Both the position numbers and the translations under genes were made by a program. A stretch of DNA of 64,000 nucleotides from Corynebacterium minutissimum. GTDB taxonomy: Bacteria > Actinomycetota > Actinomycetes > Mycobacteriales > Mycobacteriaceae. The stretch's first letter is position 1. Each line of letters opens with the position of its first letter. Below, piece by piece: positions 28,155 to 37,523 of this stretch. Location: positions 1-64,000 of the forward strand of contig NZ_JSEF01000009.1 in NCBI RefSeq assembly GCF_000805675.1. Direction: 5' to 3'. Below the pieces are notes generated by a model, which ran no database searches, was not told where the DNA came from, and saw only the letters and a program-made list of their open reading frames with translations.

Positions 28155-29063
28155 ATGTCTCTTCCCACCGAGCAGTTACTGCTCGAACGCTTTATGAAGC
28201 TCTCCATCGCTACTGCAGTGGCTACGATCGCGCTCAAGATTGTCGCTGCTGCGGTGACGGGATCGGTGGGTTTTCTTTCCGACGCCCTCGAATCCGGCGT
28301 TAACCTCGTCGCCGCCGTTGTGGGGTTTGTGGCTATCAAAATTGCGGCCAAGCCGGCGGACGCGAACCACCAGTTCGGCCACGGCAAGGCCGAATATGTT
28401 TCCGCGCTGGTGGAGGGTGCAATGATCTTCGTCGCTGCGGCGATGATTATCTATACGGCCATTCGCCGACTTCTGGAGCCGCAGCCGCTGGAGCAGCCTG
28501 GGCTTGGCCTTCTGCTCTCGCTCGTAGCCTCCTTGCTGAACTTGGGCGTGGGCCTTCTGCTGGTACGCGCGGGCAAGCAGCATCGTTCGGCCACCTTGCA
28601 GGCGGACGGAAAGCACCTGCTTACCGACGTCTGGACGTCCGTCGGCGTCCTCCTCGGCATCGCCGCGGTCAGCCTCACGGATTGGTTGTGGCTCGACCCA
28701 GTTATCGCGTTTGCCGTGGGCCTCAATATTTTGTGGACTGGCTACAAGCTGCTCAAAGAATCGTTGAGCTCCCTGTTGTCAGAGTCCCTGCCCAAGGAAG
28801 AACACGCGCAGCTCGATGCCCTCCTCAACGAACTGGAGGAGCACCATGACGTGGAATTTACCTCGCGCCGAACTGTTGCCTCGGGGCGCAACCGCTTGGT
28901 GTACCTCACGATGGATGTTCCCGGCCAGTGGACGGTACTGCACTCGCACACTATTGCCGACCGCATCGAGGACGCGATCGACGAGCTTTTCCCCGGCGCC
29001 GAGGTATTCATCCACGTTGAACCTGCCGGCACGGTTCATCGCCGCATTTTGCGAATGCCGTAA
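28155..29063 (+). CDS. Cation diffusion facilitator (metal exporter)
   Basis: The 302-residue protein has the CDF layout: six membrane helices and a C-terminal ferredoxin-like cytoplasmic domain (RIEDAIDELFPGAEVFIHVEP). TM2 has DALESGVN and TM5 has HLLTDVWTS, the two halves of the transport site (H-x3-D in TM5). It also has the family marker HQFGHGKAEYVSALVEG. The substrate (Zn, Fe, Mn or Co) cannot be set, though the TM2 Glu/Asn pair is unlike the Asp-x3-Asp of classical zinc exporters. The ATG at 28155 has a GAAGG site; a longer frame starts at 28050 without one. Confidence 0.92.
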   Translation: MSLPTEQLLLERFMKLSIATAVATIALKIVAAAVTGSVGFLSDALESGVNLVAAVVGFVAIKIAAKPADANHQFGHGKAEYVSALVEGAMIFVAAAMIIYTAIRRLLEPQPLEQPGLGLLLSLVASLLNLGVGLLLVRAGKQHRSATLQADGKHLLTDVWTSVGVLLGIAAVSLTDWLWLDPVIAFAVGLNILWTGYKLLKESLSSLLSESLPKEEHAQLDALLNELEEHHDVEFTSRRTVASGRNRLVYLTMDVPGQWTVLHSHTIADRIEDAIDELFPGAEVFIHVEPAGTVHRRILRMP

Positions 29064-29072
29064 CGCTTGCAG

Positions 29073-30029
29073 CTAACGCAAGCTGGCCACGCCGCGTCCG
29101 CCTTCCATTACCCACGGCCAACTCAGACCGTTCTTGGTGAGGACATTGACGCGGATCTCATCGGGGATAATCCAGTCCTTGTTGGCATAGCCCAGCAAAT
29201 ACTCGTCGAATGCCGGTAGCTCGACTCGTAGTTCCAGGGCGGTGCGGATGTCCTCCGCAGTGACGTCTTCCTGCCAAATGGCCATCCAGAAGTCTTGACC
29301 ATCGTGGCGTGCCAAGTGAGCCTCTGCCGACTTCAAAGCTGTGGTGGCTTGAGTCTTGCTGAGCTTTGACCACGCTTGGAGGTCGGCTGCCGAGACCGGA
29401 CCATGACCTGAGATGTACCGTTGGCCAAGTTCGTGAAGGGGATGCGCAGGCTCGTGCTGGGCAACGGGAAGTGCATCGACGTGAAGAAAGGTTTCCTGGT
29501 TGCCGTCCTTGGGGCCTTGGACAAGGTCACCTGCCCCGCCGAAGGCACGCAGTAAGTGGGAGCCGCGACCTTCTGTGGGATCCACGCCTGTCTCGGCGAA
29601 AAGCTCATAGACTTGCGCGCGGGTTAATGGTGTGGTCGCTGCGCTGTGGAGGGCTTCTGAGCACGCCTCAAACATCTCTTCGCTGAGTCCTAGGCTGGGG
29701 CGCCGAGACTTCTGGCTTGCGGCGATGCGGGGATACAGCAGGCGAGACATCCAGCGGACATCGGCAGCCGGCATGAAGTGCAACGTCCCTCGCTGCGGCC
29801 AGCAGCGCACCACGCGGTAGTTTGCGATTTCACCGAGCACCTCTTGATCAGTGCAGCCGGCGCGAAGGGCAAGTGCTGTGATGCCGGCATCGTAAGTCTG
29901 CCCCTGCAGAGCAAGGAGATGCTCAGCGACGTCCAGCGCTGAGGCGAGCGATGGCCGCGCGGCCGATGGCGCTAGCCCTTGGGCAATGAGCCGGCGTGCT
30001 AGGAGTTCGTCACGGGATAGTTCGTGCAT
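29073..30029 (-). CDS. Winged-helix DNA-binding (AlkZ-like, HTH_42) protein, C-terminally short
   Basis: The 318-residue protein matches the winged-helix family that includes the AlkZ/YcaQ DNA glycosylases: ALQGQTYDAGITALALRAG, VVRCWPQRGTLHFM, LLRAFGGAGDLVQGP and PAFDEYLLGYANKDWI. Whether this branch is a glycosylase or only a DNA-binding protein is not known. The sequence stops right after the strand that normally leads into a last 45-60 residues (VMEGGRGVASLR then stop), 9 nt before the convergent CDF gene. It therefore looks C-terminally truncated. Confidence 0.8.
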   Translation of the reverse strand: MHELSRDELLARRLIAQGLAPSAARPSLASALDVAEHLLALQGQTYDAGITALALRAGCTDQEVLGEIANYRVVRCWPQRGTLHFMPAADVRWMSRLLYPRIAASQKSRRPSLGLSEEMFEACSEALHSAATTPLTRAQVYELFAETGVDPTEGRGSHLLRAFGGAGDLVQGPKDGNQETFLHVDALPVAQHEPAHPLHELGQRYISGHGPVSAADLQAWSKLSKTQATTALKSAEAHLARHDGQDFWMAIWQEDVTAEDIRTALELRVELPAFDEYLLGYANKDWIIPDEIRVNVLTKNGLSWPWVMEGGRGVASLR

Positions 30030-30039
30030 GCCGTCAACC

Positions 30040-31587
30040 TTAAAGCCGGAAGGTCTTCATCAGCTGCATGCCGGTGGACACCAGCTGACGGAAGCGCTCC
30101 GGGGAGATGTACTCCGAGGGCGCAAGCGGGTGCAGGCGCTGCTCGGCCACGGTGCGCTCGTTGGCCCACAGGCGCATACCAGTGATGCCATGACGGTGGT
30201 TCAGGCCAGACTCCTTCACGCCGCCGCCGGGTGCCGCGATAGAGCCGTAAGCGGCGGCGAAGCCCTCGTTGATGTTGACCATGCCGGCTTCCAGCTGGGA
30301 GGCGACTTTCCACGCGCGGCGGGAGTTTCCGGACCATACGGAAGCCGACAATCCGTAGGTAGTGTCATTGGCGCGCTGGATGGCTTCGGCATCAGAGCTC
30401 ACTGGGTACACAGCTAGGACTGGGCCGAAAGTCTCGGTGGCGTAGAGGTCCATCTCTGGGGTCACACCGGTGAGTACGGTGGGCTCGTAGAAGAAGGGCC
30501 CAAGGTCTGGGCGGGCTTTTCCGCCATATAGTACGGTGGCCCCTTTAGACACGGCATCCTCCACGTGGGCGGCGACTGTATCGAGCTGGCGCTGCGAGGT
30601 CAGCGAGCCGATGGTAGCGGCATCGGAGAAGGCAGCACCTAGAACCTGCTGGTCTAAAGCGTTCGTGAGTTCCGTTAGGAACTCGTCGAAGACGCTCTCG
30701 TGCACATAGGCTCGTTCGGCGGACATGCACAGCTGCCCGGAGGAGGAGAATGCGGTGCGCACGGCGCCCTGGGCGGTGGGCTTAAGGGGGGCGTCGTCAA
30801 GCACCAGCATCGGATTCTTGCCGCCCAGCTCCAGCATGGTGGGGATGAGGCGTCCGGCTGCCTGCTCGGCAATGGACTTGCCTGCCTTCGTCGAGCCAGT
30901 GAAGGACAGTCCATCGACGAGGGGTATGAGCGCATCGCCCACGTCCGCACCGTTTCCAGGAACCAGCTGCCAGGCGGCCTCCGGAAGACCCGCTTCGATT
31001 GCTAGACGTCTGAGCAGGATGGCGGTCAGCGTGGTTTGAGAATCCGGTTTGTGCACCACGGCATTGCCCGCAGAGAGCGCGGCCAGTACGTCGCCCACTC
31101 CGAGGGAGAGCGGATAGTTCCACGGCGAGATGAGTCCCACCACGCCCAGCGGGTAGTGCTGAGTACGGGTTGTCGTGAGCACAGGCAGCGCGCCCGGGTG
31201 GCGGTCCGCGCCGAAGGCCTTGCGGATGTTGACCGCGTAGAAGCGCGCGCAGTTATACAGATCCATGAGCTCGTCATAAGCGTGGGCGCGGGACTTGCCA
31301 TTCTCTGCCTGAATGAGGTCGAGGATGAGCTCCTCGTTCTCGTGGACGAGGTCGTGCAGACGCAACAGGATGGCAGCCCGGTTGCCTTGGCCCACGCCAG
31401 CGCGGGCATACTCGACGGCCCGTTCCACGTCGTGCGCGGTAGCAGTAGGGAAGCTGAAAAGCTCCTCGCCAGTAAAAGGAGCGTGAGCGTGGTGCTCCTC
31501 GCCGGTGCCGCGGACATCGCGGGCTGGGTTGGTCTCAAGGAAATTCTGGACGCGCTGGGGCAGGCGGGTCTGGGTGAAGGTTTTCAT
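30040..31587 (-). CDS. gabD: Succinate-semialdehyde dehydrogenase (NADP-type, GabD2-like)
   Basis: The enzyme oxidises succinic semialdehyde to succinate, linking GABA breakdown or an alternative TCA branch to the cycle. The 515-residue protein has the ALDH signatures: ISPWNYPLSLGVGDVLAALSAGN, the Glu region LELGGKNPM and the catalytic Cys in SSGQLCMSAERA. The length and N-terminus (RVQNFLETNPARDV) match the actinobacterial GabD2 type. No GABA aminotransferase is next to it. The start at 31587 or 31596 (ATG-GTC-ACC-ATG) cannot be resolved. A 10-nt gap separates it from the winged-helix gene. Confidence 0.88.
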   Translation of the reverse strand: MKTFTQTRLPQRVQNFLETNPARDVRGTGEEHHAHAPFTGEELFSFPTATAHDVERAVEYARAGVGQGNRAAILLRLHDLVHENEELILDLIQAENGKSRAHAYDELMDLYNCARFYAVNIRKAFGADRHPGALPVLTTTRTQHYPLGVVGLISPWNYPLSLGVGDVLAALSAGNAVVHKPDSQTTLTAILLRRLAIEAGLPEAAWQLVPGNGADVGDALIPLVDGLSFTGSTKAGKSIAEQAAGRLIPTMLELGGKNPMLVLDDAPLKPTAQGAVRTAFSSSGQLCMSAERAYVHESVFDEFLTELTNALDQQVLGAAFSDAATIGSLTSQRQLDTVAAHVEDAVSKGATVLYGGKARPDLGPFFYEPTVLTGVTPEMDLYATETFGPVLAVYPVSSDAEAIQRANDTTYGLSASVWSGNSRRAWKVASQLEAGMVNINEGFAAAYGSIAAPGGGVKESGLNHRHGITGMRLWANERTVAEQRLHPLAPSEYISPERFRQLVSTGMQLMKTFRL

Positions 31588-31641
31588 GGTGACCATTGTC
31601 CCAAAAATATTTCGGACCGCTACATGTGTTTCGAGATTTGG

Positions 31642-31671
31642 CTCACAAAGCTAAATGTGAGTGGTTAGGAT
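31642..31671 (+). promoter_or_regulatory. Palindrome and -10 box between gabD and the PLP aldolase gene
   Basis: CTCACA (31642-31647) and TGTGAG (31656-31661) form an inverted repeat with an 8-nt spacer. It is followed by a TAGGAT -10 (31666-31671) that lies 6 nt before the ATG at 31678, so the downstream mRNA is probably leaderless and the palindrome covers the spacer region of the promoter. Confidence 0.5.
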
Positions 31672-31677
31672 AACTTC

Positions 31678-32850
31678 ATGGCAATCCTTTCCACTATCCC
31701 CAGTCGGGACGTTCGTTCAGCGATAGAACCACTCGTGCGTTCTGGTAAGCACCCGGCTCCCTGTGGAGTCATTGACCTTGAGGCGTTTGATTACAACGCC
31801 CAGCAGATGCCGCAGCGCGCCGGGGGACTACCTATTCGCGTTGCCTCCAAATCCGTACGCAGCGTGGCGGCCCTACGCCGAGCCCTTTCATACGATGGTT
31901 ACCAGGGAATTCTTGCCTACTCAGTACCCGAAGCGCTTCACCTTGTGGCAGAAGGTTTTAGGGATATTGTCGTGGCCTACCCGAGCGTGAATCGGAAGGC
32001 CTTAGCAGAGCTTGCTGCCTCCGACACCGCGCGCGAGGCTGTCACGATCATGGTGGATAGCGTTGAGCTCCTTGAGCTGCTTCCAGGCCCTGTGAAGGTG
32101 GCCATTGATATCGATTGCACGCTCCACCTGCCGGGTGCTGTAGTGGGCCCGCGTCGCTCGCCCATACGGGAACCGGAACAGGTCACGGAACTTGCTCGGG
32201 ATATCATTCGCCGTGGTCATCGGCTGGTAGGACTCATGGCCTATGAAGGGCAGGTGGCATCCGTTGCGGATGGCTTGCCTGGCCCGGTAGGTGCGGTGAA
32301 GCGGTGGCTGCGAACGCGTTCCATGGCAGACCTGGCACCGCGTCGCCGCGCATGTGTGGAAGCTGCGCGGGCGGTTGCGGATATTGAATTCGTCAACGGG
32401 GGCGGCACCGGCAGCCTCAAAGAATCTGCGGCGGAAGGAACTCTGACCGAGCTTGCCGCAGGTTCGGGCTTTTACACGCCCGCGATCTTCGATGACTTCA
32501 CCGGCATCAACCATAAAGCGGCAGCGTTCTTCGTCTGCCAGGTCTCCCGCGTTCCCGCGCCGGGCTGGGCCACGGTCAACTCCGGCGGCTGGATTGCCTC
32601 CGGGCCACCCGCGAAGGATCGCGTTCCGGTTCCCGTGTGGCCAACAGGGCTGAGCTACTCCAGCACCGAAGGCGCCGGGGAGGTGCAGACACCTCTCCGA
32701 GGCGTGGATATGCACGTCGAGGACCTGGTGTGGTTCCGCCATGCCAAGGCCGGAGAAATGACAGAAAACGTTGACTACCTTCTAGCCGTCGGGCCTGACG
32801 GCGTTGATGTCTGGGACACCTATAGAGGACAAGGATGGACACTGCGATGA
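31678..32850 (+). CDS. PLP-dependent amino acid deaminase/aldolase (D-threonine aldolase-like)
   Basis: The 390-residue protein has the alanine racemase-type TIM barrel: PCGVIDLEAFDYN near residue 28 and the PLP lysine Lys58 in VASKSVRS. C-terminally it has the D-serine dehydratase-like metal-binding domain (DMHVEDLVWFRHAKAGEM). Relatives are D-threonine aldolases, D-serine dehydratases and the actinobacterial aldolase partner of a sugar-lactone oxidase. It overlaps the next gene by 16 nt, the same pairing I recall from other actinobacteria, so the two likely share a substrate route. The exact substrate is unknown. Confidence 0.85.
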   Translation: MAILSTIPSRDVRSAIEPLVRSGKHPAPCGVIDLEAFDYNAQQMPQRAGGLPIRVASKSVRSVAALRRALSYDGYQGILAYSVPEALHLVAEGFRDIVVAYPSVNRKALAELAASDTAREAVTIMVDSVELLELLPGPVKVAIDIDCTLHLPGAVVGPRRSPIREPEQVTELARDIIRRGHRLVGLMAYEGQVASVADGLPGPVGAVKRWLRTRSMADLAPRRRACVEAARAVADIEFVNGGGTGSLKESAAEGTLTELAAGSGFYTPAIFDDFTGINHKAAAFFVCQVSRVPAPGWATVNSGGWIASGPPAKDRVPVPVWPTGLSYSSTEGAGEVQTPLRGVDMHVEDLVWFRHAKAGEMTENVDYLLAVGPDGVDVWDTYRGQGWTLR

Positions 32851-34127
32851 CCACATTCACAAACTGGGCCGGCTCGGTCACAACGAAACCGGCGGAATTC
32901 CTCCAGCCCACGCGTCTTGATGAGATACCAGACATCATTACTCGTTCCCGCAGCGTGCGTGCAGTGGGCGCCGGTCACTCCTTCACGCCTATAGCGGCGG
33001 GGGAGGAGACGATGCTCAATCTGGATCACGTGAGTGGGCTGGTGGGCGTCGATAAGCAGCGCAAGCGTGTCCGTTTCCTGGCGGGTACTCGGTTACGTGA
33101 TGTCCCAGCCCTTCTGCGTCCCTATGGGTTGGCGCTGGCCAATCAGGGCGATGTGGACCCGCAATCGCTGGCAGGCGCGATTTCGACCTCGACCCACGGC
33201 ACCGGCATCAATTATACGGGCTTTGCGGGGACAGTCACTGGGCTGACGCTTATCGACGCCGACGGCAACACCCGCGCCTACTCCATCGACGAAGACCCAG
33301 AACTCCTTCGGCTCGTGGTCGTCAGCGTGGGCGCGCTCGGCGTGGTTGTCGAAGTCGAGATGCAATGTGTGGATGCCTTCGACCTGCTGGCAGAAGAGTC
33401 AGGTATTGCCTTTGATGAGTTAATGGATAATTGGGAGGAGCTCTCCCGGGGCGTCGACCACTTCGAGTCCTACTGGTTCCCGCATACTGACCGCGCGATG
33501 GTCAAGGCCAACACGCGCCTCGAACCGAACGGGGAGCGCCGTTCACGTCTCAAGGCGCTTGTCGACGACGAGCTCATCGGCAACGGCGCCTTCGCCGCGG
33601 CCTTGGCGCTGGGCCGTCTCATTCCGGGGACTATCCCGACACTCAACAAGTTCGCCACCTCGGTCATCTCGAATAACCGCTACCGTTCCGCCGCCCACGA
33701 CGTGTTCGTCAGCCCGCGCCGGGTTCGCTTCCACGAGATGGAGTACGCCGTGCCGCTTGCCGACGGCCCCGCGACCGTCCGCGAAATCCGTCGCTTCATC
33801 GACGAGCAGAATTGGCTCATTGGATTTCCAATGGAGCTGCGCACGACGGCCGCGGATGACGTTGCCCTGTCGACAGCATCGGGCCGCGAATCGATGTACA
33901 TTGCCTTCCACATTCCACGTGCGCTCAACCCGCAGGATTACATGCCCAAGCTGGAGCCTATTCTCCGCGCAGCCGGTGGGCGCCCGCACTGGGGCAAGAT
34001 GAACTCCCTGTCCCGAAACGATTTTTCTCAACTTTATACAAGATTTGATGAGTTCTGCGAGCTGCGTGAAAAGATGGACCCAGAGTGGAAATTTGGCTCT
34101 CCGTACCTGCGGAAACTGTTCGGATAG
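32835..34127 (+). CDS. D-arabinono-1,4-lactone oxidase-type FAD enzyme
   Basis: The 430-residue flavoenzyme has an N-terminal FAD-binding fold with the site of covalent flavin linkage in this family (VGAGHSFTPIA), SLAGAISTSTHGTG and GALGVVVEVEM. It has a C-terminal ALO domain with the RPHWGKMNSL motif. The family oxidises sugar-1,4-lactones or alditols to ascorbate-type or related products. The start at 32835 lies inside the end of the aldolase gene; an ATG at 32847 is also possible. The operon is two genes long, and a MFS gene follows 56 nt later. Confidence 0.9.
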   Translation: MDTAMTTFTNWAGSVTTKPAEFLQPTRLDEIPDIITRSRSVRAVGAGHSFTPIAAGEETMLNLDHVSGLVGVDKQRKRVRFLAGTRLRDVPALLRPYGLALANQGDVDPQSLAGAISTSTHGTGINYTGFAGTVTGLTLIDADGNTRAYSIDEDPELLRLVVVSVGALGVVVEVEMQCVDAFDLLAEESGIAFDELMDNWEELSRGVDHFESYWFPHTDRAMVKANTRLEPNGERRSRLKALVDDELIGNGAFAAALALGRLIPGTIPTLNKFATSVISNNRYRSAAHDVFVSPRRVRFHEMEYAVPLADGPATVREIRRFIDEQNWLIGFPMELRTTAADDVALSTASGRESMYIAFHIPRALNPQDYMPKLEPILRAAGGRPHWGKMNSLSRNDFSQLYTRFDEFCELREKMDPEWKFGSPYLRKLFG

Positions 34128-34183
34128 GGGCGTCGTCAAGCAGGGCATAGATGCAAAATTGGATTCGAATGTATCTCTGATCT

Positions 34184-35419
34184 TTGGTAGCGTGTGGAAG
34201 TCTTAATTCCATAACGCTGTCGAAGAAGGTGTCTCAAACGTCCTCTGAATCCCGTTCCCTCATCACGCCGACATTTGTGTTTGCGTGGTTGGTAAATTTC
34301 GCCCAATTTACGGTCTTCTATCTGCTCGTGACCATCATGGCACTCTATGCTGTCGAGCAATTCCAGGCTTCGGATACGGCGGGCGGGTTTGCCTCAAGCG
34401 CCTTCGTGGTGGGGGCGACGATTGCCCGCCTCTTCTCGGGCTACATTGTGGATGCTGTTGGGCGGAAGCGATCGCTGGTGACCTCGCTCATCGTTGTAGC
34501 TGTGGCGATGGCGCTGTATTTCCCGGCCCAGTCTCTGCCTCTGTTGTTTGCTGTCCGCATCTTGCACGGCTTCGGATATGCGGTGGCGTCGACGGCTGTG
34601 ATGGCCGTGGCGCAATCGGTTATCCCGGACCATCGCCGCGCTGAGGGAACCGGATACTTCGCCTTGGGCACGACGCTGGCTACAGCTTTTGGTCCGGCGG
34701 CAGGCCTAGCGATTGTCCACAACGCTGGCTACAATTCCGTGTTTCTCGTGGCGCTGACGCTCACGGTAGTCGCTTTGGGACTGGGGCTCATCGTCAAGGC
34801 GCCCGCGCAGGAGCACCGTAGTGTCTCCTTCTCGTTGGGGAATATTATGCACCCAGCAGTGGCACCTTTTGGCGTGTTCATTCTTCTGGTCGGTGTTGCC
34901 TATACAGGAATCATTACCTTCCTGAATGGTTACTCCTCTCACGCTGGCCTGGAGAAGGGCGCTAGCTACTTCTTCTTGGCTTATGCGGTGGTGAGCCTCA
35001 TCCTGCGATTTGTACTGGGTAAACTGCAGGACCGCCGGGGTGACAACATCATCATCTATTCTTCACTCATTTTCTTTATTGCCGGCCTGGCTGTCCTGGC
35101 CTCAGCTAGTGCTGATTGGCAGATTATTGCTGCGGGCGCCTTGGTGGGAATCGGATACGGCTCTATCCTTCCGGCGGGCCAGGCTATCGCCGTGCGCTTG
35201 GTTCCCATGCATGAGATGGGGGCGGGGATCTCGACCTTCTTTTTGCTGCTGGACGTCGGTATTGGTTTCGGTCCGATTCTGTTGGGTCAGGTTATCTCTG
35301 CGACAGGTTACTCCGCCATGTACTGGTTGCTGGCGGGTTTGATGCTGGTGGCCTCGGTGGTCTATTTCTTCGTTCACGGGCGCAAGGACATCGCGCGCGG
35401 TGATGTGCGGTACGAATAG
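34184..35419 (+). CDS. MFS transporter
   Basis: A 12-helix major facilitator: motif A in the loop after TM2 (SGYIVDAVGRKRSLVTS), a typical helix break at the middle, and the second-half motif GKLQDRRGDNIII. No substrate family can be assigned; the sequence resembles sugar or drug efflux MFS proteins. The start is uncertain. The frame opens with TTG at 34184, but the GTG at 34229 (preceded by GAAGAAG, close spacing) is equally likely, and the first 30 residues are not conserved-looking. It may share transcription with the lactone oxidase. Confidence 0.85.
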   Translation: MVACGSLNSITLSKKVSQTSSESRSLITPTFVFAWLVNFAQFTVFYLLVTIMALYAVEQFQASDTAGGFASSAFVVGATIARLFSGYIVDAVGRKRSLVTSLIVVAVAMALYFPAQSLPLLFAVRILHGFGYAVASTAVMAVAQSVIPDHRRAEGTGYFALGTTLATAFGPAAGLAIVHNAGYNSVFLVALTLTVVALGLGLIVKAPAQEHRSVSFSLGNIMHPAVAPFGVFILLVGVAYTGIITFLNGYSSHAGLEKGASYFFLAYAVVSLILRFVLGKLQDRRGDNIIIYSSLIFFIAGLAVLASASADWQIIAAGALVGIGYGSILPAGQAIAVRLVPMHEMGAGISTFFLLLDVGIGFGPILLGQVISATGYSAMYWLLAGLMLVASVVYFFVHGRKDIARGDVRYE

Positions 35420-35678
35420 GTTTTCGTTACCAGACTCAATCGAATTAAGTATTCCGGGAACTATATAGGAACACCCCCGGGGAATCCCCCTCTTGACGGT
35501 AATGCCCCGCATATTTAACGTGAGATGCACATCACACAAGTGGCCCTGACATCACCGCGTCCTCAGGACGGATCGAGTAACCGACCGGGCTGAACAAGCC
35601 CCAAAGCACTCACCAGCCAAACGATGCGGGTAAAGTTCGCAGGAGCCGTCCTTGCCACCGTTATCAAGCTGAGGAATT
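35420..35678. other. 259-bp intergenic region without a recognised gene
   Basis: No frame here has a ribosome-binding site and a plausible protein. The stretch contains a GGGGAATCCCC palindrome near 35480 and a TCCTCAGGA palindrome near 35563. The base composition looks less GC-rich than the neighbours around 35440-35530. I see no terminator or RNA gene with confidence. Confidence 0.5.
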
Positions 35679-35954
35679 TTGGGTAGTCTCTGGTTTTCGA
35701 TTTTCATCTTGGTTTGTGCCACCGTTCTTTGTGTTACTGCCATACCGGCTGCGCATAATCTTGGAACAAATCACCCTTTGGTCGAGCACCGGTCTGCAGC
35801 CGCGGTGTGGTGGTTCTTTATAGCGACTCTTTCCTACGCAGCCGCGTGCACTGTGCTAGTGCTGCAGCTGCCGCGGGCGGTAGCAATCGGTTGCGGCTTC
35901 ATCGGCCTCATTACGTGCGCTGCCGGATACGTGTCTGCAGGCAGAGGGAAGTAG
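35679..35954 (+). CDS. Small three-helix membrane protein
   Basis: A 91-residue hydrophobic protein with three predicted membrane segments (about 4-22, 44-62 and 67-84) and a short HNLGTNHPLVEHRSA loop. It starts at TTG 35679, with GAGGAA 6-7 nt upstream, which is the main support for translation. Its neighbours give no functional clue. Homologues are not known to me, and a chance frame cannot be excluded. Confidence 0.5.
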   Translation: MGSLWFSIFILVCATVLCVTAIPAAHNLGTNHPLVEHRSAAAVWWFFIATLSYAAACTVLVLQLPRAVAIGCGFIGLITCAAGYVSAGRGK

Positions 35955-36139
35955 TAAGAAAAACAATTGAGCACCAGCGGCTAACCTTCGACGAGTCTAC
36001 TTTCCCGGGGTCAGACTTCAAGCGGTGTACATCGGGGGCGGAGGAAAAGAACACCTCCCGCTTCCCCACAAGTTACAGGCAGTCTCTTGAGTATTGCGCC
36101 TGGCTTGAGGAGATTGGGATGTGAGAAGGGAAGAGTGGG

Positions 36140-37480
36140 TTAGGCAGCGATGCCTACGTGCTGCTTTTCGTCGTCGTTCATGATGTTGGAGACACCGTTT
36201 TCGGCAGCGTCCCACGTTGCCTGGTCCTGGATGCCAGCGCGCTTGGCCACAATGGTGGCGCACAGGGACTGGCCGGTGACGTTGACGGCGGTACGGCCCA
36301 TATCGATGATGGGCTCGATGGCGAGCAGAAGGCCAACGCCGGCCAGTGGAAGGCCCAGGGTGGAAAGAGTCAGCGTGAGCATCACGGTCGCACCGGTGGT
36401 ACCAGCGGTAGCGGCGGAACCGATGACGGAGACGAAAATGATGAGAAGGTACTGGGTCAGGGAAAGGTCAATGCCGTAAAACTGAGCAATGAAGATTGCC
36501 GCGATGGCCGGGTAGACGGAGGCACAGCCATCCATTTTGGTCGTCGCACCCAGCGGTATGGCGAAGGAGGCGTACTCGCGCGGCACGCCCATGGCCTTCT
36601 CAGTGAAGCGTTCGGTGACGGGCATGACACCCATGGAGGAACGGGTGACAAAGCCGAGGGAGAAGACTGGCCAGACACGCTTGTAGAAGCCGATGACTGG
36701 AATGCGGTTATAGATGAGTACCGCTGGGTACACGACGACAATTACCAGGGCCAGGCCCACATACATTGCCAAGACAAACTTGCCCAAGGAGCTCATAGCA
36801 TCCCAGCCGTAGGTAGCCACGGCCTTACCGATGAGTGCCGCGGTGCCGATCGGGGCAAGGCGAATGATCCACCACAGGACCACCTGGATGACCTTGAGGA
36901 AGGATTCGGTAAAGCGCAGGAAAGGATCAGCGGCCGTGCCGGCCTTCACAGCAGCGATACCCAGCGCTAGGGAAATGACGAGGAGCTGGAGGGCGCCAAA
37001 GCCCAAGGAAACAGAGTCGTCGCTTAAGGATGCAGAGAGCCCGAAGAAATTGGAGGGGACGAGCTGCTGAAGGAATGCGGTCCAGGAGCCGACGTGGGAA
37101 GGATCGGCGGCAGTGGAGGCGTCGACAGTCGTGCCCACACCCGGCTTCATCACAAGTGCTACCAGGATGCCGACTAGAACCGAGAAGAAGGCAGTGATGG
37201 CGAACCATACGAGGGTGGAGATTGCGAGCGAAGCAGCGTTGGTGACCTTGCGCAGGTTGGCAACCGAGGTAACCACCGCGGCGAAGATGAGCGGCGGGAC
37301 CATCACCTTCAGCAGCTGGACGTAGGCGCCGCCGATGCCGGAGAGAGTATCGGAGAGCCAAGAAGACTCCATGCCGGAGGCAATGAAGCCGAGGATAAGG
37401 CCAATGATGAGGCCGGCGATGACTTGAGCGCCAAAGCCGGTGGCCCATGAGGGCAGGGTGCGGGAGGAAGTGTTAGCCAC
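36140..37480 (-). CDS. DAACS symporter, TcyP (L-cystine)-like
   Basis: The 446-residue protein has the dicarboxylate/amino acid:cation symporter fold: eight helices with two re-entrant loops, the Ser-rich loop RSSMGVMPVT and the signature region PLGATTKMDGCASVYPA. The usual Na-binding NMDGT is KMDGC, and the following GCASVYPAIAA matches the E. coli cystine carrier TcyP (GCAGIYPAML), so cystine or a related amino acid is more likely than C4-dicarboxylates. It starts at GTG 37480 with an AAGGAA site. A 17-bp palindrome lies upstream. Substrate is inference. Confidence 0.85.
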   Translation of the reverse strand: MANTSSRTLPSWATGFGAQVIAGLIIGLILGFIASGMESSWLSDTLSGIGGAYVQLLKVMVPPLIFAAVVTSVANLRKVTNAASLAISTLVWFAITAFFSVLVGILVALVMKPGVGTTVDASTAADPSHVGSWTAFLQQLVPSNFFGLSASLSDDSVSLGFGALQLLVISLALGIAAVKAGTAADPFLRFTESFLKVIQVVLWWIIRLAPIGTAALIGKAVATYGWDAMSSLGKFVLAMYVGLALVIVVVYPAVLIYNRIPVIGFYKRVWPVFSLGFVTRSSMGVMPVTERFTEKAMGVPREYASFAIPLGATTKMDGCASVYPAIAAIFIAQFYGIDLSLTQYLLIIFVSVIGSAATAGTTGATVMLTLTLSTLGLPLAGVGLLLAIEPIIDMGRTAVNVTGQSLCATIVAKRAGIQDQATWDAAENGVSNIMNDDEKQHVGIAA

Positions 37481-37523
37481 GAGAAATTCCTTCTAGACAG
37501 TGTTGTATAGAAAAGACCAATTG

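Noticed and set aside
35552-35743. 63-codon minus-strand frame near 35.6 kb as a transposase remnant
   Set aside because: No transposase motif, inverted ends or target duplication could be seen.
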